Source: Clostridioides sp. ES-S-0054-01
GTDB lineage: Bacteria > Bacillota > Clostridia > Peptostreptococcales > Peptostreptococcaceae
NCBI GenBank assembly: GCA_021561035.1
Contig: CP067346.1
Coordinates: 3,861,359 to 3,925,358, forward strand
Reading direction: 5' to 3'
DNA: 64,000 nt
Shown here one piece after another: positions 9,208 to 19,202 of this stretch. Numbering within the stretch: the stretch's first letter is position 1; the number at the start of each line of letters is the position of its first letter. Made by a program: the position numbers and the translations under genes. The notes beneath the pieces are model-generated. The model did no database searches. It saw nothing but the letters and a program-made list of their open reading frames with translations, and had not been told where the DNA came from.

Positions 9208-10485
9208 ATGGAAAACACAGTTAAAAATAATAAAATATTTTATGGATGGTGGATTCTACTATCATGTACTATAGTAATGGCTTTAGGGTATGCTCCTATT
9301 GTCAGCTTGGCAAGCTTATTTATAAAACCTATAACTGAAGACCTTGGTTTTACTAGAAGTGCTTACACTCTATCTACTGCTATAATTTCATTAATGTGCA
9401 TGTTTATGGCATCTATCACAGGAAAACTTATGTCTACTAAACATATGCACTTAATTCATGTTATCTGTGTGGCAGGGCTTTCTATATTTTATGGATTATA
9501 TTCATTAGCAACATCAATTTTCCACTTTTATATAGTCTCATTCTTTATTGGGCTTTTTACTTATGGCGCAACTAAAATGCCTGTATCCATATTAATTTCT
9601 AACTGGTTTTATGAAAAAAGAGGTCTTGCTCTAAGCATTGCAATGGCTGGTACTTCTATTGGTGGAACACTACTTAGCCCTGTAGTAGTTAAGTTGATTA
9701 CTAATTATGGATGGAGACAAACTTATGTCTATCTTGCAATTATCATGTTTTTAATTATGGTTCCTGCTACAATATTTATTGTTCGTCAATTTCCTTCTTG
9801 CAAAGGTTTGCAACCTTATGGATATGATAAACATCAAGATAACACTAACAAAAGTATTATAAAAAATGAATGGAATATCTCTCTTAAAGAAGCAAAAAAG
9901 TTACCAATATTTTGGACTTTCACATTTGGTGTTACTTTAATATTGCTTACTGGATGTATTCTTGGTCATATTCCAGCATACTTAGAAGACAGTGGATATA
10001 GCCCTTCTTTAATAGCATCAATAGTGTCTACTTATTTATTTATAGCAATATGGGGTAAAGTTATATTAGGGCATATATTTGATAAATTAGGCTCTAAGGC
10101 AGGAGTATTATTAGGTAATATTTGTTTTATACTATCTATAGTTTGTTTACTTTTTATAGAATTTAAACCAATGCTTTATTTAATGGCATTCTTCTTTGGA
10201 ATTGGAACTTGTATAGGTACAGTAACTACCCCTATTTTAACAAGTAGAATATTTGGTACAAAACATTATCCAGAGATATATGGTTTTGTGGCCTCTTGCA
10301 CTTGTATAGGTTCAATTATAGGCACACCAGCTATTGCAAGTATATTTGACTTAATGGGTTCTTACAAGATGGCTTGGATTATTTTAATAATTCTATCTAT
10401 AATTATGACTTTAGCATTAGTTTATAGTATCAATGAAGGTCATAAATATAGTCTAAAATATGTTTCACAACAAACAATAAAGTAA
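9208..10485 (+). CDS. MFS transporter (oxalate/formate antiporter-like)
   Basis: The 425-residue protein has about 12 hydrophobic segments, starting with FYGWWILLSCTIVMALGYAP, and a central cytoplasmic loop (about residues 195-220) between the two halves. The FYGWW opening and GWRQTYVYLA are typical of the OFA/monocarboxylate branch of the major facilitator superfamily. It starts directly after the amidohydrolase stop behind AAGGAGAG within that gene, so translation is likely coupled. It probably moves the amidohydrolase substrate or a product acid. A strong terminator follows. Confidence 0.88.
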   Translation: MENTVKNNKIFYGWWILLSCTIVMALGYAPIVSLASLFIKPITEDLGFTRSAYTLSTAIISLMCMFMASITGKLMSTKHMHLIHVICVAGLSIFYGLYSLATSIFHFYIVSFFIGLFTYGATKMPVSILISNWFYEKRGLALSIAMAGTSIGGTLLSPVVVKLITNYGWRQTYVYLAIIMFLIMVPATIFIVRQFPSCKGLQPYGYDKHQDNTNKSIIKNEWNISLKEAKKLPIFWTFTFGVTLILLTGCILGHIPAYLEDSGYSPSLIASIVSTYLFIAIWGKVILGHIFDKLGSKAGVLLGNICFILSIVCLLFIEFKPMLYLMAFFFGIGTCIGTVTTPILTSRIFGTKHYPEIYGFVASCTCIGSIIGTPAIASIFDLMGSYKMAWIILIILSIIMTLALVYSINEGHKYSLKYVSQQTIK

Positions 10486-10544
10486 TTTTATAAATAAAAT
10501 ATTTATATTTTGTGCTTACCTACAAACTCATAAGTAAAATTAAT

Positions 10545-10591
10545 AAAAATAAAGCTATGTAAAACGTTCATTTTATCATAGCTTTATTTTT
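10545..10591. terminator. Bidirectional terminator between converging genes
   Basis: Arms 10545-10559 and 10577-10591 are perfect 15-bp complements. A-rich and T-rich ends on both strands allow termination from the plus-strand MFS gene and from the minus-strand aldolase gene. Confidence 0.8.
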
Positions 10592-10751
10592 AATTATTAT
10601 ACTTAGTCTCTATATACGCAATATAGTTTATATTTTTATAATTTTCTTATAAAATTTTATGAACCATTAGTTACTGTAAAGTATAAAAGCCATATATATT
10701 AAATGACCTCAATACATTAAATCCTTTATTAGATACAATACAGTCCCAATA

Positions 10752-11384
10752 TTAAACTTCTCTTATATTTTTAATGATTTCACGAATCTTTCTAGCATTT
10801 TGAGTAATATCCTCAACACTACCTTTGGTTAATAACCCACCAAAGCCACATACATCAACCCCATTTTCTAACCATACATGTAAGTTATCAAGATTAATTC
10901 CACCACTTGCCAAAACTGGCATATCAGGTATTGGTGTTTTGAATACTTTCACTAATTTAGGTCCATAGAAATCTGATATTGGAAAAGCCTTGATAAAGGC
11001 AGCTCCTAAACTCAATGCATCTACTGCTTCAGTCAATGATGTACATGCTGGAGCATAAGGAATCTGATATCTATTACAAATTTTTGCTACACCTTCATTG
11101 TAATTGGGTGCAATAATAAACTGAGCACCATGTAAAATAGCATGACGAGCTGTTTCACTATCCAAAACTGTTCCTGCTCCTACACAAAGTCCTTCACCAT
11201 ACTTTTTACTAAGACCTTGAATGATTTCTCCAGCATTATTCAAGGTATAACTCATTTCTATAACCGTTATACCACCATTAATACAACCTTCAGCAATTTC
11301 ACATGCACGATTAAATGTTTCTTCCCTTACAATTGCAAGGGCTCCACATTCCCCCATCCTTTTGGTTATATTCATCTTTTTCAT
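10752..11384 (-). CDS. KDPG/KHG aldolase family protein
   Basis: This is an Eda-type class I aldolase of about 210 residues that splits 2-keto-3-deoxy-6-phosphogluconate or 4-hydroxy-2-oxoglutarate to pyruvate plus an aldehyde. Visible marks are the catalytic glutamate in VIEMSYT, GAGTVLD, IAPNY, the Schiff-base lysine in AAFIKAFP, and ASGGI near the end. I place the start at ATG 11384, which follows AGAGGTG by 6 nt. An upstream ATG at 11405 lacks such a site. It is the last gene of the PTS/SIS/DapA-like operon. Convergent pyruvate chemistry with the neighbour suggests breakdown of a sugar acid. Confidence 0.88.
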   Translation of the reverse strand: MKKMNITKRMGECGALAIVREETFNRACEIAEGCINGGITVIEMSYTLNNAGEIIQGLSKKYGEGLCVGAGTVLDSETARHAILHGAQFIIAPNYNEGVAKICNRYQIPYAPACTSLTEAVDALSLGAAFIKAFPISDFYGPKLVKVFKTPIPDMPVLASGGINLDNLHVWLENGVDVCGFGGLLTKGSVEDITQNARKIREIIKNIREV

Positions 11385-11484
11385 ATCATTCACCTCTATA
11401 TTCATTAAACCATTTTTTATCTATTCAATCCAATCATATTCCTTATGACACATTTTTCATCATATATTGATATATTTATCTAAT

Positions 11485-12387
11485 CTATTCCCCTAAATCC
11501 TTATTAAGTATTGATTTATAATTTTCAACCACTTGCTTAATTTCTTCAAGTACTTCTCCAGTTGGTTCAGTTACAGGAAGTCGCGCAGTTCCAACATTAA
11601 TTCCATTTAAGACAACAGCTTTCTTTATAACAGACGGAATTGTTCCAAGCTTTAGAATACGGCGAAGTTCTTCTATACTATTCTGAGCTTTTTGAGCTTC
11701 TTCCAAATCACCATTTATAAAGTTATCATAAATAGCAATATCAATCTCTGTAAGGAAGTTTGCTGTTGCAGCAACAGCACCTTTACCACCAGCTTTCAAA
11801 CTATCAAGAATAAGTGAATCGGAGCCTGAAAATACACTAAAATCCTCACCTTTAGTTACTTCAATATAAGCTTTCATGTTGTCAAGCTTACCACTACTAT
11901 CCTTAATCCCAACAATATTCTTTATCTTTGCCAATTCACATACTGAATTGGGTTCAATATTAATTCCAGTCTTACTTGGCATGTTGTACATCATAATAGG
12001 CAAATTAACTGAATTAGCAATAGTTTTGTAGTGTAAAATTAATTCCTGCTGTGTTGGTGTTACAAAGTACGGTGTAATAATCGATAATGCACTTGCACCA
12101 ATCTTTTCCATTCTTTTAGATAAATTTATAACTTCACGAGTTGAATTGCCACCTGTTCCAACAAAAACAGGTACACGGTTGTTAGTGTAATCAATAACAA
12201 TTTTTGCAAACTCAACTTTTTCATCATCTGTCATTACATGACATTCACCATTAGTTCCTAAAATAAATAATCCATAAATTCCCTTATTAATTAGATGGTC
12301 AATTAAATCACATGTTGCTCGTGGATTAATATTTTGATTTTCATCAAATGGTGTTATCATTGCACATATAATACCTTTATATCTCAT
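11485..12387 (-). CDS. DapA/NanA-family aldolase (DHDPS superfamily)
   Basis: About 300 residues form a TIM barrel with the family marks ITPF, GTNGECHVM (pyruvate binding), the catalytic tyrosine in YNMPSKTGI and the Schiff-base lysine in VGIKDSSG. Members either condense pyruvate with an aldehyde (DapA) or split keto-deoxy sugar acids (NanA, YagE types). In this PTS operon next to an Eda-type aldolase, a catabolic lyase is more likely than lysine synthesis. I choose ATG 12387, 4 nt after the stop of the SIS gene and behind GAGAGGG. The longer frame from 12420 overlaps that gene. Confidence 0.85.
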   Translation of the reverse strand: MRYKGIICAMITPFDENQNINPRATCDLIDHLINKGIYGLFILGTNGECHVMTDDEKVEFAKIVIDYTNNRVPVFVGTGGNSTREVINLSKRMEKIGASALSIITPYFVTPTQQELILHYKTIANSVNLPIMMYNMPSKTGINIEPNSVCELAKIKNIVGIKDSSGKLDNMKAYIEVTKGEDFSVFSGSDSLILDSLKAGGKGAVAATANFLTEIDIAIYDNFINGDLEEAQKAQNSIEELRRILKLGTIPSVIKKAVVLNGINVGTARLPVTEPTGEVLEEIKQVVENYKSILNKDLGE

Positions 12388-12391
12388 AAAA

Positions 12392-12994
12392 TTACATTCC
12401 CTCTCTAATAGACTTTCCAAGACTTCCTCCTGGATGCCACTTCAAATACTGCTGTGCATCAAGCCCTTTAGCATATTGTAATGCAACACTTAATGACTGT
12501 AAGACTATAGTTTCAGCGAGAATTGAAGCACGAGGAGCTTTATTAAGACAATCACCTTCTTGTGTGACACCTGCAAACAAGAATATATCAGAAGCCTCTT
12601 TTAAGAATGAATTAATATTACCACTTACACCAATTATTTTTGCTCCATTAATTTTTAATGTTTCAATAGTTGCTTTCAATTCTTGAGTTTCACCACTATT
12701 TGATATTGCAATGACAACATCACCAGCAACTACTTGACCACTTGAACCATGTACTGCTTCTGTAGCATGCAATGTATATGCTGGTGTTCCAGTAGATGAA
12801 AGTAGTGAGGAAATATATCCTGATACATGACCTGGTTTACCAATGCCAGTCACATGTACACGTCCATGATTCCTTTCTGACTCAAAGATTAAATCACACG
12901 CTTTATTTATAGATACTTCGTCTATTGATTCAATGAATGTTGATATTTCATTAGATATGGTATCAAGAAATACAGGTAATGTATTTTCTATCAT
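12392..12994 (-). CDS. SIS-domain sugar-phosphate isomerase
   Basis: The protein has 200 residues and a single SIS domain, with VTGIGKPGHVS near residue 50, the phosphate-binding SNSGETQEL and HPGGSLGK at the end. It is closest in look to the arabinose-5-phosphate isomerase (KdsD/GutQ) and hexulose-6-phosphate isomerase types, without the CBS pair of KdsD. It should interconvert an aldose and ketose phosphate delivered by the PTS. The order after EIIC and before two aldolases suggests it acts first in the pathway. Confidence 0.85.
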   Translation of the reverse strand: MIENTLPVFLDTISNEISTFIESIDEVSINKACDLIFESERNHGRVHVTGIGKPGHVSGYISSLLSSTGTPAYTLHATEAVHGSSGQVVAGDVVIAISNSGETQELKATIETLKINGAKIIGVSGNINSFLKEASDIFLFAGVTQEGDCLNKAPRASILAETIVLQSLSVALQYAKGLDAQQYLKWHPGGSLGKSIREGM

Positions 12995-13055
12995 ATATTT
13001 ATCCTCCTTAAAATCATAATAACCTACTATAACTCTTATACAATGTTAATATAAA

Positions 13056-14327
13056 TTAGATAGGTTTTATAAATTGTAAAATATTATGTAATATTGAACC
13101 AACTACGTTGTAATCAATGTTAGGGAAGGTTGCACCTTCTATACCAAGTGTTCCATAAACTGGATATAGTATCACTGGTAAGAATGCAAGGAATAATCCC
13201 GCAACGAAAGACCCAACAATAGCTCCTCTCCATCCACCTGATGCATTACCAAATACTGCAGCTGTACCACCTGAGAAGAAACATATATGAGCAGCTGGAA
13301 TAATTACTACAGGGAATACACTAGGAAATGATGCCATAATAACGATTGCTAATAAACCAGCAGCATATGCTGAAATAAATCCAATAATAACTGCATTTGG
13401 TGCATATGGAAATACTGTTGGAACATCTAATGCAGGACGTGAACCTGGAATATATTTTTCTGAAATAATTACGAATGCTGCAGTTATTTCAGCCAAGAAC
13501 ATACGAACACCTGACATCAAGATTGACATACCCGCTACAAATGTAAATGCTTCTATAAGAGGGAACACCAACCAGTGCGTTGAACCAGCGATTTCCTGAG
13601 TAAATGTTTGACCAGCTTTTAATGTTGCAATGTAAAATAATATCAGCATAACTATAGACAGACCCATTAAGAAATCTCTGAAAATTGATAACCACTTAGG
13701 AAATTCTATAGTTTCTGTTGTTTCATCTTTATGCTCCGAAAATAAACGCCCAATATAACCTGATAGACCATAACCAATCATGTTAAAATGACCAATAGCT
13801 TGTTCATCTCCACCTGTTAGTTCACGCATAAATGGTTGACAGAATTGAGGTAATGCAGCAGACATAAATCCTAAGATAGCTCCACCTATTAAAATAGTAG
13901 TTGTATTATCGAACCCATGAGCTTTCATGATTAAAACTAATACACAAGAAAAGAATAAACTATGACCTGTTGTAAAGAAAATATTCTTAAACTTTGTAAT
14001 ACGTGCAAATACTAAATTTAGTATGAATCCAAGAATCAATGTACATGAAACTGCAAAACCATATGTACCTTGTGCAAGTGCTGTAGCTGCTTCTGGTGAA
14101 GCTATAACACCTGTAATTCCAAAACCATGCTGGAACAATTTATTGAAATTCTGTAATGCGCCAGTCATAGCAGAAGCACCAATACCAAATATCAAGAACC
14201 CGATAAGTGTTTTTGAAGCTCCAGTAAATACTTCAACAGCAGATTTTTTTTGAAGAACCAGCCCTATAAATGCAACTACGCCAAGTAAAACAGCTGGCGT
14301 ACTCAATAAACTAATAATAAACTCCAT
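13056..14327 (-). CDS. PTS ascorbate-type (UlaA/SgaT) EIIC permease
   Basis: This is a 423-residue membrane protein with about 10-11 hydrophobic segments. The N-terminus MEFIISLLSTPAVLLGVVAF and the TGASKTLIGFLIFGIGA segment are typical of the UlaA family. It would form the channel that carries and phosphorylates a sugar or sugar acid together with the EIIB at 14642-14355 and the EIIA domain fused to the regulator at 16745-14658. The final helix ends LHNILQFIKPI. Confidence 0.9.
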   Translation of the reverse strand: MEFIISLLSTPAVLLGVVAFIGLVLQKKSAVEVFTGASKTLIGFLIFGIGASAMTGALQNFNKLFQHGFGITGVIASPEAATALAQGTYGFAVSCTLILGFILNLVFARITKFKNIFFTTGHSLFFSCVLVLIMKAHGFDNTTTILIGGAILGFMSAALPQFCQPFMRELTGGDEQAIGHFNMIGYGLSGYIGRLFSEHKDETTETIEFPKWLSIFRDFLMGLSIVMLILFYIATLKAGQTFTQEIAGSTHWLVFPLIEAFTFVAGMSILMSGVRMFLAEITAAFVIISEKYIPGSRPALDVPTVFPYAPNAVIIGFISAYAAGLLAIVIMASFPSVFPVVIIPAAHICFFSGGTAAVFGNASGGWRGAIVGSFVAGLFLAFLPVILYPVYGTLGIEGATFPNIDYNVVGSILHNILQFIKPI

Positions 14328-14354
14328 AAGTATCCCTCCTTATTCTATTAAATT

Positions 14355-14642
14355 TTATTTTTCTTTTGAAGCAAGAAAATCTTCTAAAGCTGTTTTAATC
14401 TCGTTACGATCAACAATGTTGCGAATTCCAATTATATCAAACTTAAGATTTTTCTTTTTTAATTCTTCAGCAACATCAATTAATGTTTCTACAGCATCTC
14501 CATTAAATCCATTTAATGAATCTAAAGAACCATGTTCTACTTCAATTGGAAAATTATTTTCCTTAATGATTTGTTGAGTCTTTATTTTTAACATCAAACT
14601 TGAGCCAACTCCTGCTCTACATGCGATTAAAAGTTTATACAT
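14355..14642 (-). CDS. PTS EIIB, ascorbate/galactitol type
   Basis: The 95-residue cytoplasmic phosphocarrier has the phosphorylated cysteine in LLIACRAGVGSS (about residue 8). It passes phosphate from the EIIA domain to sugar bound in EIIC. The gene lies 15 nt after the regulator and 27 nt before EIIC, so it is co-transcribed. Length is normal for stand-alone EIIB. Confidence 0.9.
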   Translation of the reverse strand: MYKLLIACRAGVGSSLMLKIKTQQIIKENNFPIEVEHGSLDSLNGFNGDAVETLIDVAEELKKKNLKFDIIGIRNIVDRNEIKTALEDFLASKEK

Positions 14643-14657
14643 AATTAAATCCCCCTC

Positions 14658-16745
14658 TTATAATTCTTTTATTTTTATAAAATCAATAATATCCTTGGCT
14701 TCCTTGGCATTATCCAGGACTTTAAAAAATTCATCCTGTTCCAATAATTCAACCAGTTCAGACATAGCACGCAAATGACTATTATTATCTATTGCACTTA
14801 AGCAAAATACATATTTTACAGGGTCATTTTCATCATTTCCGAACTCAATAGGCTTCTCTAGAGTAGCAATTCCTATTGCAATATCTTTTGAACCTGCTTC
14901 TGGTCTAGCATGTGGAAGTGCCACATGTTTTGTAATTACTATGTATGGCCCAGATGCTTTAGCTGAATTAACCATAGCATCAACATAGGCTTCAGTTGCT
15001 TTATTGTTTTCAACTAAGACAGAAGCTGATTGTCTAATAGCTTCCTCCCAGTCTTTAGCTTTTACCTTTAGTTTTATTAATGCTTCATTAGTGATGTCAC
15101 TTAGCATAGGTCCTTCTCCTTCCTTAGACGTAAAATTCTCTATTTGTGTAAAATAAGCTATTAACTCACTTGAAAGAATACTTTCAGAAGTTACTTTTGC
15201 ATATTTTTTTATTATCCCCATAACCTCATCTATTTTAGGTTGTCTTAAAAAAATATCACCTAATTGAATGTATACTTCACGTGTAATTTTATATTTTTCT
15301 TTTGTGGTCATAACAGGGCTTACTTTAATTACTGGTACATCTGTTTTTAGACCCTCTGTATTATAATTAGTAGTAAAAACAATGTCTACAGGTTCACTGA
15401 TATTCTCCAATCCAACTGATTCTGACATCGGTATAAAATGCAAGTCAGGAAATAAGTTTGTGAGTTCCGCATGTAAAATAGCTGAACTACCAACACCATT
15501 TGAACAAACTATTAATGCTATCCTTTTTCTAAAACCATCAAATTCTTTTTTATTTGAGAAAAGTGTTGCAAAGTGCATTGTTAAGTATGCTAATTCCTCC
15601 TCTTGAATTTCTTCTCCAAATAATCCACAAAACTCTTTCATTGCATTACTTACGATTCTATAAACTAATTTGTATTCTTCTTTTACTTTTTCACAAAGTG
15701 GATTATAAATAGGTAATTTAAATAAAAGTCTATAATAGGCCGGTCTAAAATGAGAATATAATTGTTTAAATATTTTTTCTTGACTTATATAATAAACTCC
15801 ACTTAAATAACCAAATCTTGTCATAATTTTATTTACAATTTTTGAAATTACAGCCTTATCTTCTGTATCTTCTTCATAATTCCCTACTGATATACCTAAA
15901 ATCCAAGCACTAATATACATTATATTATGAGGTTTTATTTTTTCTTCACTCTCATATACTTCTAATAATTCCTTAGCAAATTTATATTCCTTCATTGAAC
16001 TCATGACTGCAATATTAGGAATATCTATATTTTCTTGTGTATCTATTCTAGTTGAACACATCCTTGCTTTCAGAAAGATAAATATATATATAAATTCTAT
16101 TAATCTGTCTTCAACAAAAGTAATTTCATATTTTTTTATAAGCTTTAATATAATTTTTTTAGCTTCTTCAAAGCTGTCTAAATTATATTCTTCAATAAAA
16201 ATATCAAATACTCTTGAACTTTTCTCATTAGACAGCGTTTCTATAATGTTCTTAATAAGTACTCTCCTGATTTCCATCTCGTTTCCAACTAAGTAATAAC
16301 CATTTATACGATTATTCTTAACGTCAATACCCTTTTTTTCAAGGTTTGGTATTAAATCTTTAAAGTCCAGATTTACAGTAGACCTACTTACTTTTATAGA
16401 ATTTATAAAATGATTAATTGAGATGTCCTCCATATTAATAAAAAGCATTAAATACATATATAAAAGTCTTTCTATTTTACTAAAGTAGTAAGTATTCTTA
16501 GAATAGTTTTTTTCTAGAATTTCTTTAATTGCTTTTTTTGTTTCTTTTCTAACGATAATATCTTTATCAGCTCTTAAACATATAAGTGGTACTTTTTTTA
16601 CTTTAAGCATGTCATTGATTTTATTTATTCTATAAGTAATTTGTCTCTTTGATGAATTGGATTCTTCTTGTAATCCATTAGTTGTAATCAATGTGCTATT
16701 TAATAAAATCTGGAGAATTGATACAATTTCTTTGTCCACTACCAT
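14658..16745 (-). CDS. PRD-containing activator/antiterminator with fused EIIB-like and EIIA domains
   Basis: This 695-residue protein has an N-terminal helix-turn-helix (about 10-60), a second HTH/Mga-like part, two PRD domains (about 180-400), an EIIB-like domain with IALIVCSNGVGSS (about 405-490) and a C-terminal EIIA domain with the phospho-histidine in ALPHARPEAG (about 545-695). It is the LicR/MtlR/UlaR-activator layout. Phosphorylation by HPr and by the cognate EIIB would set its activity, so the operon responds to substrate passing through the PTS. No stand-alone EIIA gene is present, so this fused domain probably also serves transport. It is first in the operon. Confidence 0.88.
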   Translation of the reverse strand: MVVDKEIVSILQILLNSTLITTNGLQEESNSSKRQITYRINKINDMLKVKKVPLICLRADKDIIVRKETKKAIKEILEKNYSKNTYYFSKIERLLYMYLMLFINMEDISINHFINSIKVSRSTVNLDFKDLIPNLEKKGIDVKNNRINGYYLVGNEMEIRRVLIKNIIETLSNEKSSRVFDIFIEEYNLDSFEEAKKIILKLIKKYEITFVEDRLIEFIYIFIFLKARMCSTRIDTQENIDIPNIAVMSSMKEYKFAKELLEVYESEEKIKPHNIMYISAWILGISVGNYEEDTEDKAVISKIVNKIMTRFGYLSGVYYISQEKIFKQLYSHFRPAYYRLLFKLPIYNPLCEKVKEEYKLVYRIVSNAMKEFCGLFGEEIQEEELAYLTMHFATLFSNKKEFDGFRKRIALIVCSNGVGSSAILHAELTNLFPDLHFIPMSESVGLENISEPVDIVFTTNYNTEGLKTDVPVIKVSPVMTTKEKYKITREVYIQLGDIFLRQPKIDEVMGIIKKYAKVTSESILSSELIAYFTQIENFTSKEGEGPMLSDITNEALIKLKVKAKDWEEAIRQSASVLVENNKATEAYVDAMVNSAKASGPYIVITKHVALPHARPEAGSKDIAIGIATLEKPIEFGNDENDPVKYVFCLSAIDNNSHLRAMSELVELLEQDEFFKVLDNAKEAKDIIDFIKIKEL

Positions 16746-16941
16746 TAATCCCTACTTTCTTATTAAGATTAGTCTTCATATTATCATTGGATTTTTTATC
16801 ACCTCCACAATATTTATTTTATTTGAGAATTTTATTGTTTTCAATTTCATTTAAGTATAACTTTTGTTTTAGATTGAGACAAAAATTAAACTTATCTAAA
16901 ATAGATGCTATAATACAACTGTATATTTTATAAACAAAAAG

Positions 16942-16961
16942 GCTTCTTTAGGTAAAGAAGC
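16942..16961 (-). terminator. Hairpin with T-run on the minus strand
   Basis: Arms 16942-16950 and 16953-16961 (9 bp, 2-nt loop) are followed on the minus strand by CCTTTTTG. It would stop transcripts entering the PTS promoter region from the CPBP gene side. Confidence 0.5.
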
Positions 16962-17021
16962 TCAAGAAAGATTGCTTTAAATAATAAAAACTATCTTAAC
17001 TTTTAATAAATTATTTCAACT

Positions 17022-17058
17022 AAAAAAGCACATTAATTTAAAATAAAATTATGTGCCT
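17022..17058 (-). terminator. Terminator after the CPBP protease gene
   Basis: A stem of about 11 bp with one bulge (left 17028-17039, right 17046-17056) is followed on the minus strand by TTTTTTAG. It lies just past the stop codon of the protease gene. Confidence 0.6.
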
Positions 17059-17129
17059 TCTCTTATATAGTTCTAATACATTACATTTGCTACAAATCCA
17101 TTAAAATTATATTATTATACCTTATACTC

Positions 17130-17951
17130 TTAAAGAGTTTGTGTTGTTTCTTTAGAGAACTTTTTATATAGTGTATTTCTCGGATTTATAATTATCAATA
17201 TAATTGCAACTATTAAATATAATATCGCATAGTATTTTATAATCTCTATTAAGTTTCCACTAGTTATACCAATTAGAAAGTTAAATACTTGATGTATCGT
17301 AATAGTCACTAGCAGAGTTTTATTTAAATTATAAAAAGTTGCTATTATAATGCTAATTGATATAATTGTAATCATAAAAAATATAATATATTTTATCAAA
17401 TCAACCCCTGTGAATCCTGTTGTAAACCATATTGGTAAGTGCCATATTCCCCACCAAAATCCTACTATTATTGATGCCTTTAAAGGAGAGTATTTTTTCT
17501 GAAGTTCATTTTGAATAAAACCCCTCCATCCTAACTCCTCACCTAATGGTCCTGCAAATAAATTTTTTAAGAATAAATGTATAAACATTCCCAATGATGA
17601 AACTGTAAAGCTAGGTATTGTTCCACGACTTTTAGATGTTAACAATATAACTACTATAGCTATTAAAACTTGTATACTAATCACTATAGACACTATTGAA
17701 ATTTTAAGTCTATTTCTAAATTTATCTTTTACATATACTATAAACCTTTTATCTGGGTAAATTATTTTAAATAATATCATAAATGCAAAGGTTGACGACC
17801 AAGACGCTATACATAAAGTAATATCAGATACTACTGTTGGAAATTTTAACTTTATAGTTGCTACTACTAATAATAAAAGTGGTAAGAAAATTATATTTGT
17901 TAGAATAATAAAACTGGCTATAGGTCTTTCTGATATCTTCTCTATTCTCAT
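17130..17951 (-). CDS. CPBP family intramembrane metalloprotease
   Basis: The 273-residue protein has about eight hydrophobic segments. The CPBP (Abi/Rce1-like) motifs are present: GEELGWRGFIQ (glutamates and arginine of motif 1), GIWHLPIWF (histidine of motif 2) and TIHQVFN (motif 3). Members cleave within membranes; some are bacteriocin-immunity proteins and some process peptides. The substrate cannot be inferred here. It follows a MerR regulator on the same strand, which may control it. Confidence 0.85.
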   Translation of the reverse strand: MRIEKISERPIASFIILTNIIFLPLLLLVVATIKLKFPTVVSDITLCIASWSSTFAFMILFKIIYPDKRFIVYVKDKFRNRLKISIVSIVISIQVLIAIVVILLTSKSRGTIPSFTVSSLGMFIHLFLKNLFAGPLGEELGWRGFIQNELQKKYSPLKASIIVGFWWGIWHLPIWFTTGFTGVDLIKYIIFFMITIISISIIIATFYNLNKTLLVTITIHQVFNFLIGITSGNLIEIIKYYAILYLIVAIILIIINPRNTLYKKFSKETTQTL

Positions 17952-18054
17952 AAGTAATCCTCATTTCAAATTAATATTTAACTTTTATATAAGTTATAAC
18001 TTTTTATATATTGAGTTTAAACCTATGAGTAAGTCTCAGGTCAATACTTTTATG

Positions 18055-18849
18055 TTATTTTATAGGGGCGTAAATCTCCAGAAATATACGTTCAAGCCCT
18101 TCTTCATAAGTAGTAAGTAATATGTTAACATAGACTATTCCAAGTAATTCATATCCATTTTCTATTGCTATTTTTCCTAATCTGTCTTTCACCTTATTAT
18201 CAATATTTTCTCCTCTAGTTGACCATCTTCCATCTTCAATAATAGTATAAATACAATTAGGATGAGTAAGAACTTTACCTTTTATACCTTTGTCGAAGTC
18301 ATCTACTTCTCTTACAACTATAAATTCATCTTCTATTATACCTTCTTCATTAAAACTTATTACTCTCCTTAAATCAGTTAATGTAACTGTTTTTTTTAAG
18401 TTGTTTGTATTCTCTCTTAAAATCTCATATTCATCATAATCAGTAACATGTTTTATTCTACCCTTTACTTCTAAAGGCTTCATTTCTTTTATTGTGTATT
18501 TTCCAAAATATTTCTTAATTTTTTTGCATTGTTCTTTAACTAACTGAATCTTTTTTAAAATAAGCTTTTTATATTCTATCTCTTCTAGTATAATTTGTTC
18601 TTTCTCTTCTAGCAAAAGTTCTAAATTGTTTATACTCTTACTTTTTCTTATTTCTTGAATCTTTTTAATTTCTATATCCATTTCTCTATAAAAATTTATC
18701 ATTGTGATATCATATATATCAAACTGATTATATTTTCTATATCCATTTTCATCATTTTTCTTAGGATTTACTAATCCTTTGTCCTCATAAAATTTTAGTG
18801 TGTCCCTAGACATGCCTAAAAATTTAGATACTTGTCCAATTGTATACAT
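18055..18849 (-). CDS. MerR-family regulator with GyrI-like effector domain
   Basis: The protein has 264 residues. The N-terminal MerR helix-turn-helix is clear (YTIGQVSKFLGMSRDTLKFYEDKGL). A charged coiled coil follows (about 75-125), and then a C-terminal domain of about 140 residues of the GyrI/BmrR effector-binding kind. Such proteins twist a promoter with a long spacer when they bind a hydrophobic compound. The downstream CPBP protease on the same strand is the likely target. 18850-19120 shows no gene. Confidence 0.85.
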   Translation of the reverse strand: MYTIGQVSKFLGMSRDTLKFYEDKGLVNPKKNDENGYRKYNQFDIYDITMINFYREMDIEIKKIQEIRKSKSINNLELLLEEKEQIILEEIEYKKLILKKIQLVKEQCKKIKKYFGKYTIKEMKPLEVKGRIKHVTDYDEYEILRENTNNLKKTVTLTDLRRVISFNEEGIIEDEFIVVREVDDFDKGIKGKVLTHPNCIYTIIEDGRWSTRGENIDNKVKDRLGKIAIENGYELLGIVYVNILLTTYEEGLERIFLEIYAPIK

Positions 18850-19120
18850 TGTATTCTCCTATTATTATATAATCTATTTATATTAACTAAATTGCTTCCT
18901 ATTTAACAAGCCTAGCATCTTCTAAGTCTAGAAGAGTACAGTTAATATAGTATTTACAATCTTTGCAATTATTATTTTTAGTTCACAACCCAAATGTAAA
19001 CTTGTTAATATGATATGTTATAAATTTTATATTGTCTATATATCTCTAACAATAATTCTTTATCTTTAAGATATTCTTGCAAATATTTAAATTTTATATC
19101 ACAAAATTTTTTAGATATAA

Positions 19121-19182
19121 AAATATTCCCTTTATAATGACAGTTTTATTATTTCAACTCTCTATCATAAAAGGAATATTTT
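19121..19182 (-). terminator. Terminator of the LVIVD/flavoprotein operon
   Basis: Long arms at about 19121-19143 and 19162-19182 share AATATTCC and TATCAT/ATGACAG-type pairing and are followed on the minus strand by TTTTTATAT. It lies 20 nt past the last gene of the operon. Confidence 0.65.
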
Positions 19183-19202
19183 AATCTTTAAATGCACTAT
19201 TT

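Noticed and set aside
13489..13695. Alternative-frame protein inside the ascorbate-type EIIC gene
   Set aside because: It is fully inside a well-supported membrane protein gene and shows no family features.
15270..15290. CACGTG-containing sequence as a parS site
   Set aside because: It lies in the PRD regulator gene and matches the parS consensus at only about 10 of 16 positions.
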